NCBI GenBank assembly: GCA_037043235.1
Contig: JAWRVZ010000155.1
Span: 620,001 to 684,000, forward strand
Length of the DNA: 64,000 nt
Direction of reading: 5' to 3'
DNA from: Rhodeus uyekii
Lineage: Eukaryota > Chordata > Actinopteri > Cypriniformes > Acheilognathidae
Shown: positions 35,814-49,100 of the stretch, piece by piece
Layout of the letters: the number at the start of each line of letters is the position of its first letter
Numbering within the stretch: the first letter of the stretch is position 1
Made by a program: the position numbers and the translations under genes
Notes under the pieces: model-generated
Database searches by the model: none
What the model was told of the DNA's origin: nothing
What the model saw: only the letters and a program-made list of their open reading frames with translations

Positions 35814-38800
35814 CTGGTCAGAGAGATAGGAAATTGAAGAGTTAAGACTGGAGAAATTGCATACCACTTCTTTCCAACAGGAGCATTAGATTCTTGAAAA
35901 TGACAGAACAGAATACTACAAAAGCTAATGCAATTTTTGGAATTCGATGTTTCGCCATAGAGTGCATAAATTTTAACAATCAGTATAGCAACCTTAGATA
36001 CACATAAATGCATTCTTGGCATCTTATAAAGTTTGGCTCCCTTTCTGACCTTGATCATGTCTTCCATTGGTTCCACTCCTCTGCGATCGTTTTGCACAGC
36101 ATTGTAGGGTGTGTACACCCTTCCCATCTTCATGTGGTCAGGCTTCTCAGATGTCCCGTGCAAAATCAACTTCCAGCTAAGAATCTGCCCCTCATTCTCC
36201 ATCCGTCCTGACTGTTAGCAAGAGAGAGAGAGAGAGATAAATTGATTGTGATTAGCAGGCTTTCTATGTGCATTTGATATTTGTTTGCAGAGATGCTGGT
36301 ATGTACCGTATCTGTAATCTTCAGGGTCCAAGTGCCTGTGGGATTCTCTCCCCAAGTGTGCACAGACATGAAGGCCCAGTTTCGGAAACCATTGGATGAT
36401 GTGTCCCTCTCTCTCTCCGCCAGCAGGACTGTGGTAGTACCTAATGGGACAAACCCAACAATCAGTGTTCTCGTTCCCAAATGTGCATATACTGGTGTGT
36501 TTAAGTTTATATATGTCTCACCTGATGGAGACGTCAGCGTGATGTGGAGGTCTCCTCTCCGTGTGTACTCAATGCTGACCTCCACCTGCACATGCTCCAA
36601 GGACGCAACAGAATTTGCCTGTCCCGCGCAGGACTTAGTGGGGATCTCGATGGAAATCTCTCCTGCAGCCTTCAATGGTCTGTATAAAATATAATGTATA
36701 TAGATGCAATTAAACAAATCTTTTGTTGCAAATAATGAGCTGAGCTGCAAATCAGCATATTAGAAAGATTTCTGAAGGAGTCATGATGTTGAAAATTCAT
36801 CTTTGGTAAAATGTATTTTAAATTGTAACAATATTTCACTATGTATTTTTATGTTTTTTCACTGTCTCGGTGAGCATAAACTGTCTATCAAAAACATAAA
36901 AAAAATAATATTTGTAACTTTTTGCGTATAATGATTTTTTTAAAAGGTGCTAAAACATGCTATGATCATTAGCTTCGATTAGTGAGTTTGAACATTATTG
37001 AAGGGATTTTTCTGCCCGCTGTTTTTAGGGAGATATGCATTTGTGATATGAACCTTAATCCCTGCAGATTACATTGAAAGGCACAGAATTGGCATGAAAC
37101 AAGATTCATGGTGATAATGCACACCAAATGCTAAAGCGGATTCTACAGTGTTTTAGAAAAGGTGTAGAAAATACCAAAATGCCACATGCTGTGTGTGATT
37201 GCATGGCGTTCTATAAACAACATTATAATGTGTGTCATGACGTTTGTATTCCGGTATCAGGAAATTCAGTTCAAGGAAAATGAAACATCTGTTCAGGTGC
37301 ATTTTTTTTTAGCTGAGCTTTGTCTGAACACTAAAGCCTCACAATCTTTAGAATTTGTATGACCTAAATGTAGGAGGGAAAATGCTGAGTAAAAGTAAAA
37401 ACTGGAATGGATTCCAGTTCCCAAAGTATACCTTCCTACTAAATCCTTCTGTAGGAATTACAAAAGCAGTTGTAAAGAACAAACAGATGGTCTTAAATGC
37501 ATATGCACACACACACACGCACACTGGATCTATTGCATTAATGTGGCTATTAATGAATTGCCATAGCTGAGCACAGTAGCAGATGGCAAGAGATCAGGCT
37601 GGCTTTATCTTCCATATGTGAGGAGCACCACCATTGCCATATCTCTCCTGCAAAAAGCAAACATTTCTGATCCTAAAATCTGGAAGCAAACTTAACAAAC
37701 TCTACCTTGGTTGGAATGTCTCGTCTCTGACGATGCACTGTTTCTTCTCCGGAACATGCTTCCAGACCTTGGGATCAGCGAGGTCCACCAGAGCTTTGGC
37801 ATTCAGGAGGCCAAACCCAAACCGACTGTTGACCATCAATCCGGCTCCATTTCTTTTCCAGCCTGGGTTATTGGCCAGGGGATCAAACTCAGATGTCCAA
37901 ACCACCAAGTGCTGAAGGTCTCTCCAGGTCAGATCAGGACTGGGGTGGAGAGGTAAAAAAATTGTTTTATAGCAAATGGGTGAACCTGAGGTAAAACCAA
38001 TGAAACCTACAAATATTGTTACATAAAAAATTGCAAGATGTTTGACATACTTTTGCTCCAAAGCCAGAGCAAAAATCCCAGCAGCCAATGGGGCAGATGC
38101 AGATGTGCCAGTGTGCGTCTCTGTGCATTCATTGTGCAGATCGGCACTAGTCTAAAGATACCAGATAAAAGGGTATAAAAATGTCAGCACAACAAAGATT
38201 AGATTGTATAGCAAACAAACAAGGCAACAAATATATTTCATTTACATATAAACTACATATTGATTGTCTAGCAAATTGATTTGACAGTATTAATTGTCTT
38301 TATCTATATGTTACATAAACAGTACTAATTAACAGTAGTTTTTATTGTTCTCCATAGAGAGATTCAGTCATTTGACACAAGGGAAACCAAAACCAATATA
38401 ATAATTGAGATCATAAGAGCAGAAAAACATATACGGGATGACTCACTATTCTCTGGTCTGTGTAGTCTCCGCTGCTGTAGGCTGTGGCCAGCGTAGAGGA
38501 GCATTTCTCAGCGTACCATGGAGACAAACCCTGCTGAGATGCACTGCTGATGGAGATTGTGTAGAGACTATCTGTGTATCCATCACAATCGCAGTTGTCG
38601 CCCTGACGCCCACCATTACCAGACGCCCAGACGAATATTGAGCCCTTCCCACCACGCCCCTGGAGTAAAATACAATTATTTTGAGATTATTAGATTATAA
38701 AGGGTTACATGCCATAAGCACAATGTATTAACTGCATTAATACTAGGCTTGCTAGGTGGTTGCAAGTGCGTTCTGGTGGTTGCTAGGGTGTTCTGGATGG

Positions 38801-41202
38801 TTGCTAGGTGGTTTCCATCTAGTTTTTGATTTGGTCCAGTAAAACCAATTCCCACACTTCTCACCTTTTGGATACCGTACTCAAAAGCTTTCTGCGCCAG
38901 ACGCCCAGGCCCTTCCACGGTCTTCCCATCATCATTAGGGCCCCAGCTGGCACTGTAGATGTCTACATGGTCAGGGTTAAAGCCAATCGAACTAGCTTCA
39001 ATGGCATCTGTCACGATTCCATCCAGCATTCGTATTCCTACAGATGGGAAGCACAAAAGATGACTTTCATGAAGAGGTCAAAACAATATACAATATACTA
39101 TAAAATATACTTTACAAGTGTTTGAATGGTGACAATTAAATGTGCTACTGATATGTTATGATTCAGTAACGCTTCTATGTCCAAGTGGACATAGACAGGT
39201 GGATTATGTATGTGCATGACTGGTTGTACGGGTCAATGCTGTTATAATCATGTTGTCAAATTTCATTGTTACTGAATACAAACAGCTGACTACTAAAAAA
39301 AAAAGGAGAATTAAAGATAGCTAAAGTGGAAAAACACAGCTTGACAACACACACCTCCCACTTTCGAGTTGAAGGCCACTCCGACACCACATTTGTTGTT
39401 GTCTGCTTGCATAGCAATCTCTCCAGCACATCTGGTACCATGCCTGAGGACACACAACAGAGGACACACAACATTCAAATTTAATATAGCTGGCATGTTC
39501 AAATCCAATTATATCTAAATGTGTAGACCAACACAAATTAGCACATTTGGTTACAGAACAAGCATGTGGTTGAAAAGTCTTAGGAGTTTTTAGGGCATTA
39601 CTACATGCTTTGGTGTTGTGGATGGATGCTAGGTGGTTGCTATGGTGTTCTGGCTGGTTGCTAGGTGTTTTTTACGGTGTTCTGGGTGGCTGCTATAGGG
39701 TTGTCATTATGTTTTGGTATTTGCAAGACAATAGTGTATTTTAGTGGTTGCTAGGAGGTTGCTATGTGGTTGCTAGGGTGTTTTGGTTTGTTTTGATTGT
39801 GTTCTTTGTGGTTTCTATATGGTTGTTACTGTGTTCTTATTGTGTTTGGTGATTGCTAGTGTGATTTGGTGGTTGCTAGTGTTCTGGGTGCTTGCAAGAT
39901 AATACAGTTTTGGTGGATGCTACATGGTTGTTATTGTGATCTTATTGTATTTGTTTGGTGGTTGCTAGTGTTCTAGGTGGTTGCTACGGGGTTTCTAGGG
40001 TGTTCTGGCTGGTCGCTAGGGGATTTCTTGGGTGTTCTGAGTGGCTGCTATATAGTTGTTATGTGTTCTGGGTAGTTGCAAAATAATAGTGTGTTTTGGT
40101 GGATGCTAGATGGTTGTTTATGTTCTAGGTGGTTGCTAGGTGGTTGCTTTGGTGTCCTGGATGGTTGCTAGGTGGTTGCTAGTGTTCTTAATGGTTACCA
40201 GGTGGTTGCTAGGGTTTTCTTGGTGGCTGCTGTGTGGTTGTTATTGTGTTTCAATTGTGTTCGGTGGTTGCTAGATGGTTGCTAGCTTTCTGGGTGGTTG
40301 ATAGGGTGTTTTGGGTGGTTGCTAAGGGGTTTCCCAGTTTTAATAATTTAATTGTCTGCTAAGTGAAAATCAAAAGTCCAGTTTCTTATAAGAGCGATCT
40401 TTTCTCAAGAAGCCATATGATTTGAGACATCATGTCAGTGGTTTGTTCATTTGTCTTAGTGTAAGATGTATTAATGATAATGCTAGTTTTAGAAGCAAAA
40501 ATATCTGTAATAATTACAAAGGAAAATGACTGATGTCACTGATTCAATGACTGTCGCTGAATGACTGATGTCAAAGATTAGACTAAGAACTAACTATAAC
40601 TGTTAAAAAACATTACATTTTGCTGGGAGTAATTTGCTAAAAATTATTATAATTGTGCTTACTCTTGAAAACTGTTAATGGTTATTTGTTTCCATCCTTC
40701 GAAATAACCATAATCTGAAACACCAATGAGCTATTGATGCATTTTACACGGTACAAAGACAATCATAGCAAAGCACCTTGAGCACAAAAGAATGTGCTGA
40801 CATGGGCGGGCGAGAGGTTGAGTGAGGTTGCATGTGCCTTTATAAGTGTGTGTGCATAATAATGAGTGTTTATTTGTGTGTGTGTGTGTGTGTGTGTGTG
40901 CATAAGCAAAAAAAACAAAAAAAACAACTATAGCTGCACAGTATGAGTCACTGGCATAGACACACAACCACATGGAGAAAGAATAATGAGTGTTTCTATT
41001 TTCACGACCACATATTTTTCTATTTCAAAGCTTCGTTTTCACATGGACTGTCAATTTATTGTGTTGATTTAATTATTAATGGAATTAAATATGCTCCTTG
41101 ACCTGTATGCAAATGTAAACTACTTCAATTGGATATGTTCCCTGAGGCACTAATGAAGTGAAACATTAATCTGCATGTGTACATAAAGCAAAAAACACTG
41201 CA

Positions 41203-41264
<62 letters not shown>

Positions 41265-44200
41265 ATCTATTTATACTTTCCCTTTCCATTTAACATGGGC
41301 ACAAACATTTAAAATAGGATTCATTTAATTCATTAAACAATTAATATAAAACAAAAATAAAAAATAAAATACATTTGATTGTACATGTATGGACTTGATA
41401 ACAAATTGTAAGAGATGTGCATGGGTTCTGGTCATCTAACGTAAGACAACTCAAATGATGTGTGTACCATTCGAATAGATTACACTCGTTTCCAGATGGA
41501 GAACAGACCTTCTCAGATCAGACCGACTGACTCTGTCAGTTCTCTTTCATAGAAGCTTAAAGATGGAAACCCATGCAAGCCTGGTCTAATTCTCCCTGAA
41601 CAGATTTTTATGATGTTAAACAAATCTGCAAATATTTTTAAAGAGGTTAGAAAAGAACTATGCCAGTCAGAGGCCTGTAACATTTTCCCGACACTAATCA
41701 GTTTCCTTATCCGTGTATGTGGTGCTTAAGGTAACTGAAAAGATAAAAACGTCAGAAAATCTGTACTTGTGTTTTTTAAGAGTGGATCAGCAGTTATGAT
41801 CCTGAGATTTGAAATGGTCTGCCCATCCATCTGGAGAAATAAAAGAGCATAGAGATGCATTCACTCACTTGTTTTCATTGGTGGAGTCGTATCTGGGGAA
41901 GGGATCAGGATCATTGTCGTTGAAATCAAAGCTAGCAGCAGGATCCTACATCGAGAAGAGCAGAAAATTAGGTTTGAATGATTGAACTTGAATGTTTTTT
42001 TTTTTTTTTTTGCATACACAGAACAAATAGGTTTTCAGTAGTGTCAGTATGTTGCAGACAGATGTGGTTAGGAAAGGAGAAGCTACAGCTTTGTTCAGAG
42101 TAGAAGTGCATTATATATGTATGTATGTTATATAGATGATAACTAGATACATTTTACATTTATGCATTTGACAGACGCTTTTATCCAAAGCAACTTGCAT
42201 TGCATTCGAGGCATACATTGACATTCTAATCAGTTCTTGCTTTCCCTGGGAATTGAACCCATGACCTTGATGTTGCAAGCACCACACTCTACTGTTTGAG
42301 CTACAGGAAAGCAGAGTCGAAATTACTGTAATTGACAATAACTTTATAACTAAGATTATACTCAGAGCTGTTCATGTTCATGTCCTTAAAAAATTATCTG
42401 TTTCTATGAAAACGCTCAAAACGTATAAATCTATCTAAGCTTTCATTATGTCTCATAACCAACATAAGTATTAATTCCGCACATGTTTTTGCATTGTTTT
42501 TCATTCACTACAATAGACATATCTGACATCTTGTCTAAAAACACAGCGCTGATGCAAATTAAAATAAAAGGCATTATGAAGTGTGTGTGTGTGTGTGTGC
42601 GCACATGATTTTGCATTAAGCAGTCATTGTCACACTCGTCTCTTTTAAGGATTTCTATCTGTAAGACTACTGTTTGTAAACAATCCTAATAAGAGACAGA
42701 TGTTTGATTTTATCCTATGATTTATGAGTCATTCCTGTTGCGAAAAAGGGATGCTGGGCTCACTGCAATCTTATGTAATTGGCACACATTCGGATTGAAT
42801 TTTTAAATAGCTTTGAATGAGCGAGTAAGAGTTTTGTTTGTGACCTTCTATACCGGAAGCCCTTGTCAAATGGCTTTTCTCTAGTCGCGGTAGGTGTCAC
42901 TATGGATAATCCTCTGCACATTTGAGGGGGCAGCCGTTGGCATGGAAACAACAGCGCAGAGGTTTACGGATGGTAGTCGAGTAGGTTTTGCATGACGACA
43001 CACGTACGTAGTTAGGGTATATGTCTGTGTGGTTCCACTCCAGGCCGTCATCTAGAACGGTGATGACCACTCCTTTACCCGTGATGCCCTTCTTCCAGAC
43101 CGGGATCACGTGTAGATCCAATTTAGGGAGGGATGAAGACGTCCGGGTGTCTTGCTGGAAGGGAAGAATGAGGAAAGATTGTTTAAGAGTACTGAATATG
43201 TGAGTAATTCAGAGTAAGTCATATACATGAGTACCACTCAACATTTTGAGGCACTCTCAACCTTTTCACAAAGACAAAAGCCTCTTTGCATGACACATCC
43301 ACTGGCCCTTCCAACAAAAGCTGTTTGCTTGAAAATGAAAGCTGGCGATGCAATCGCCTGTGCTGACCTTTTGATTTGTGGAGACTATTTTCAATCCATA
43401 CTAGACCATGAGGGGATTTTTTCTTACTGACTGACAATTAAATATCAGAGAGCTGGTGTGCAGTGTTGGGAAATACAGTGTAAGCTGCTAGTAGGGTATA
43501 ATGGGACGAAAGGTTCCTTTGATTTGATTTTCCTCTCAAACTAACATTTCACTTTGTGAAACATCTGCTTTTGGCAATGCACACAGAAATTTGGCTGAAA
43601 TTTCGTTTTTTTTTTTTCAAAGTAATTAAAGCAACAGTTTTTTTAATGACGGAAAAATATGGTATGTGGTAAAAATATGGTATTTGGGGTAAAAAGCACA
43701 CCTGCTGTTGGGGCAAAATTATTAACATGATAATAAACAGCTGTCTGACTTAATTTGTCTCCATTTGTTGAGATTTAGATGGTAACTTTCATATAAGTTG
43801 GGTGTTCACATTAGAGATAATCACAATGAAATCAACATATTTAAAAAATATGATATTAATCATATCATATAAAAAATATGATTTAATGTTACTACTGTAA
43901 ATTGAATTATTATGGGATTTAATTTTGTTTCTATATTTTTAATATATGTTTTTATATTAACATATTTAAAGTATATTTATTGAACAAAAATTAATACATT
44001 TATTTACATAAATAAACTGAAAATAGAGCAAACTATGCTAAAGTATTAACTTTGTCATTATTAAAAACATTATTTCAGGTAAAATATTTTTTTTTGAATA
44101 ATATGTGCCTTTTGCCCCACACTGGTGAGCCTTTTACTTTTTTTTTTTTTACGTTTTTGTTCACATAAAATCAGTTGCTCCATAAGTATTCAATACAAAA

Positions 44201-46122
44201 ATAAATATTTCTGCAGTCATACACATTGGGAGTAGTGAAAAGCAAAATTTTTCTTAAGGTGTGCATTTAACCCTGTTGTACCCTATATGAAATTCTAATA
44301 TAAAATATAAAATAGGTAAGATTTTATGGTGACACAGTTACACGTTACTACATGTACTTACTATAGTAATAACAGTAAATTATGCATAATTACTAAGTAA
44401 CTAATCCTAAATCAAACTCTAACCCTAACAGTAAGTCTTTAGTAAGTGCAAGTAGTTCATTAACATTACTCAGTACTTTGAGTAAGTGTGGCTACTTCAT
44501 CTTAAAATAAAGTGTAACCATAGAAAATATATTTAATTAATTTTAGTGAATTTAATCTTTTAATTCTGTTCAACAAAATGAATCAGATTAGTTCATTGAT
44601 TCACTCAGTGACTCTTTCTGTAAATCACGTCATATAGAAAATAGTCACAAATTAGTGTTTTTCTCAGTATTATGAGTGAGCCAGAAAATCATAAAAATCT
44701 ATCAATAAAACAATGCTTTTATATTATAACCAAAACTTAAAAAGTCTAATTATGAGGTAGGCCTGAAATTAAGATAAAGTTGCAATTATGAGATCAAGTC
44801 AAAATATCACATAAAAAACATAATCCTGAAATAAAATGTTGAAATTATGACAGAAAGTCGAAATGATGAGATAAAAAGTCATGCTTTTGGCAAATGTCAT
44901 AAGAAATTTAGCTTTTTATGTCAATGACTTAATGTCATAATCTGATTATGATTTAGCTTCTCATTATTTTGACTGTTATGATTTACCAAAGCATATTTTT
45001 TATGTGGCGGAAATGGGCCTCCATAACTTCGGGTTTGTTAATCTAAAGGAAAGAAACAAAGAAAAAGAAAACAATAGCCTAAATAAATTATCTACAAGCT
45101 TCATAACAGACAAGTCCCAGTTAATTCGGTTTACTCACAATGTAGATATCTAGTTCAATTTGTACAGATTTAAAACACCTGCTCAATTAGAAAAGGGGTG
45201 TATTCACTATTTTCCTAGAATTACTCTTTGACAGCTAGAAAAAGCTATTAAAAGTGCTTCACAAGAGACTTCCAAATCAGTGCATGAAAAATAATGGAAA
45301 TGAAGAAGAACGGTGTGTATATAGTGTATATATTAATGTACCAAAGCTTCTTGAAGCATAAAAGTGATATAAAACAGGACAGAGAGGAAGAAAGAGGTCT
45401 GTGATCTGCTCACGAATTATGCATAGACGCTGCAGTAACACTACCATGAAGCATGACTCATAGCTGAAGTCTCACTCTGGAAAGACAGGAGGGGAAGGGG
45501 GAGTGAAAGCGACGACCCACCACACACGACGGCTCTGCCACATAGCACAGTCAGAGCCAGTTTCACCTCGGGAGGGCTGTAAACACCACCAACAGTCCAC
45601 GTCACTGATCTACTACCTTCATAGAACCTTTAATTGAGTCAAGACATTTTACTAGGCATCTCAGATATTGACAGGATCATTGCCACTAAAGAGAAAAAAT
45701 GTTCCATGTACCCAAATAACACAACACAGTGTTCTCAATACAGAGAAAAAAAGATGGATATGATATGAGTCATCTCTTTAATTGAGTTATCAGCAGTCCT
45801 CTCTGGTGAAATGTAATCCTTTCTCTTCCATAAATCCACATCCTTCTTTTCTATCTACCCTTTCATCTCTTAAGATTGAACGTCATTCTTTCTTTCCCTT
45901 TTTAACCTCCTGCCTTCACTGCATCATCACTCAAATTGACCAATGGAGCACAACGGCTACCGCCCACTTTTCAGCAGCCTTGGTTTCTGAAGCATTTTTT
46001 TCCGTTCATTTTCTCCATAGGGATTTCAAAAGATTCTGGAATAAAGAGTTAGAGACCAAACCAACTGAACCTTTAAATAAATATATTAATATTTTAGTAA
46101 GGGATTTAGACAGACCATGGTA

Positions 46123-46189
<67 letters not shown>

Positions 46190-49100
46190 CTAAAAAAATT
46201 CATTCTAATATAAAATATAAATTAGAAAAGTGGGGAAACAACTGTATCAATGCTTCATGCGAGGGTGAGTTCACTTCTAAGCACTTTTGACACAATTTGT
46301 GTTTATCGGTTGCACAGAATTCAACAATTAATCTTTATTTATATTAAAAATGAAGTTAAAAATCTCACTGAGCTGTGGCTTTACAACCTCCAAACTCATA
46401 ATAGGTCTGTTTCGAAAGGTTCATCCATTACTATATAAAAACATGAACTTGAGCAATGCAATAAGATGCATCATTTAATATCCTCTTTCCCTTTTCACTA
46501 AAATGCAATGCATTTAATTTTTTCACATTTTTGGTCTCATCTTCTTAGCCTCATGAGTTGATTCTAAATCAGCGAGGTTGATATCAACTAATAAGCTTAA
46601 TTTAGTGGCAGGCACACTTTAAAATAAAACCGGACAGGAACCTTCATGAGCAATTAGGTTAAGAGGTGGCGGCAACAAACACGCTCGATACAGAGGTTTA
46701 GAAACTTGCTGAAGCAAAAAGAACAAAAGGTCATGACGGTTCATGCCACCGCTAAATTGCGTTTTAGAGTAAAATGTTTGTCCAAAAAATTAATCCCTCA
46801 GTCGGAAATGCAAATGGAGGTTTTCAATTTTATTAGAGTGACTTGCTATATAAACCATGAGCTGTGATCCATATTAGAGCCAACTGAATCCTTCCCATCT
46901 GTGACTGTACGGAAGCCATTGTCTGGCATTAAGAGCTTGGCTTCCATAAGATAAACCCATCAATCCATTGTGTTTCAGTAAATTGGTACTAATGTGTGAT
47001 TGGCTCTTCTGTTGTTTGGGATTAAGAAGCATTCTCCTTTACAATCTCATTTTGTTTAGCCATAGTATGAGCTCTGAAAGCTTAAAAACACTGGGCTTCA
47101 ACCGCATATAGTGCCGAGTCCAGAGGGGAAACTAACCCAGTAATGAAAGCCTACAAACAGGAAATGTAATTCACCAGAGAGGATTGTTACAATGGCTTTT
47201 ACAACAGCTGTTGTTGATATTAATGGGTTCCGCATTTGAGCATGTCAGTGCATTGGTTCTACTATTGGATATTGTTTTTTTTATTGTGAACACGTGAACT
47301 ATTCAAGTCAAACCTTCTGTGTTTTTAAGCAATAATATATAACACAAGTAGACTGAATCGTTCATTCTCTCTGTGGACACTTTTAAAAAAATCCTTTCGA
47401 AGTTAAGTAAAGATTAATGTCACAGTCTTGTCATGTTGCTTTTCACTTCCTGTTCCCTCCGTGTACTTCCTGTGTCATTTCCTTCTTCTTTCGCGTCAGT
47501 CACTCCCCTTGTTAGTCTCGTCACCTGTTCCATATTATCCTGTGTATAAATACCCGGTGTGTCTCTCAGTCTGCGTCGGTTATCGTCTGTATTATATGTA
47601 GTGTTTTTTCGTGTAAAGCTAGCTCTGTGTTTATTAAAATGATATGTTCCAGAATCTTCAATAAGAATATGTTTTACAGGAAATATTTAGTCATTCTACT
47701 TCAAAATGTAATGTTTATTAATTTAATGGATATTTGCCATTTCTTTGTAAATATTTGTGAAATTTACTAGCAAATTTTGAGTGAAATTTTTTTTCAAAGT
47801 AAATCAATTCTTTCTTTCTTTTTTGTGAAGTACTGTACATCTCAGGTGGTTTAAGGTTTAGACACTTAAATGAAAAATACCAGTGGAATCAATGTCTGAA
47901 AATGTTGCAGAGCAAAAAATCAAACTCCGTCTTTGAAAAAGGAAATTTAAGAAGACAAGACTCACTAGATACCACTGTTGGTTCCACATGGGGTCATCGA
48001 AGAGTTTGTCCACCGAACAGTCCTTACATTCTGTCCCCAGCGGGGCACGTTTAGCCCTTCGTTTCTCATACTGCTGTTCGGCCCAAGACACCTACAGGAG
48101 ACGTGCCATTCAGAACCATTTAGTGATGATCCAAAAGTCCAAAACATTTATTTTTCATCTTCTAGATCACAAGCACATTTGAACTGTTGTGAATAAGATG
48201 ATTTATTCTTTGGGAATAGCATGCTATTAAAACTTCAAAACTGCAGAGCACATGACATAAGCCAACTTATTTAATTATCATTGACATCTCAAAGAGGTTT
48301 TTGAAGAATTGCCCATTTTATTATCATGTACTATACATAGAAAAAAAAAAAGTGCAAGGGGTTTCGAAAAGTCTCATACCCTGTCATCTTCCGACAGACG
48401 TTTGGTGATATGATCTGCACTTCTTTTGGTCCTGCTAGGGTGATTGTGCCGCTTGAATAAATAATGGTTTTCCAGCGCCCCAATCTGCAGACAAATGAAA
48501 GAGAGAATTGACCGAAGAGAATGGTTCATATTTGGAGCTAAATTAAGCCTGGTGATAATGACGCAGATCCCATCTGTCTGGTCTAGTTGCCCTGAAACTA
48601 CTCCACAAAAAATAGAATTATTAATAGTTCTAAAAATGCCTGGCAGTTCTCTTAATTCTTCTAAGAGAACTATATGACACAACAGGTGAATTTTTTATTA
48701 CATAGGCACTGTGACACATCTGAATTATAGCAAATATATGAATTGCATTAATTGTTTCATGGATATTTACAGTTGCATTTGCATTGTTGAAAAAAAAAAC
48801 ATTCAGATGTTAGATCTAACATAGATTATTATAGAGATTATTTAAAAAAAAAAGTAAGTATCCCAGTTGCAAAGCCCTTTCAACCATTACCCAGCAGATG
48901 CTTCAGTGTTTAATGGTTAAGCAAACGTTCTGGCAACTGATTAAACACGTTTTTCCTAATGCACATTTCAGATCAAATATGATGTAGCAAAGCAACAGCG
49001 TTGCTATGCATTACACAATATACTGGGAATATACAATTGCATGCAACCCTGATGCAAGGTAGAGCCAGATGTGTGTGAGACAAGTGTTTTACCCTGAAAC

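Larger units (their letters stand above)
43155..47965. other. pcsk1 intron 3
   Basis: The largest pcsk1 intron (4.8 kb). It holds a dispersed repeat at about 44325-44520 containing TAACCCTAAC, a (TA)n run at 46126-46188, and an LTR-like piece at 47420-47660. The stretch 46470-47270 is free of visible repeats and is a candidate regulatory region. Confidence 0.55.

Noticed and set aside
35814..35835. Earlier acceptor CTCCAG for pcsk1 exon 14
   Set aside because: Joining it to exon 13 in phase 0 gives TCT TAA, an immediate stop. The acceptor at 35814 keeps the frame.
44405..44430. Telomere-like CTAACCCTAAC
   Set aside because: Only two units inside a dispersed repeat; a similar pair at 60438 is equally short. 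Not a telomeric array.
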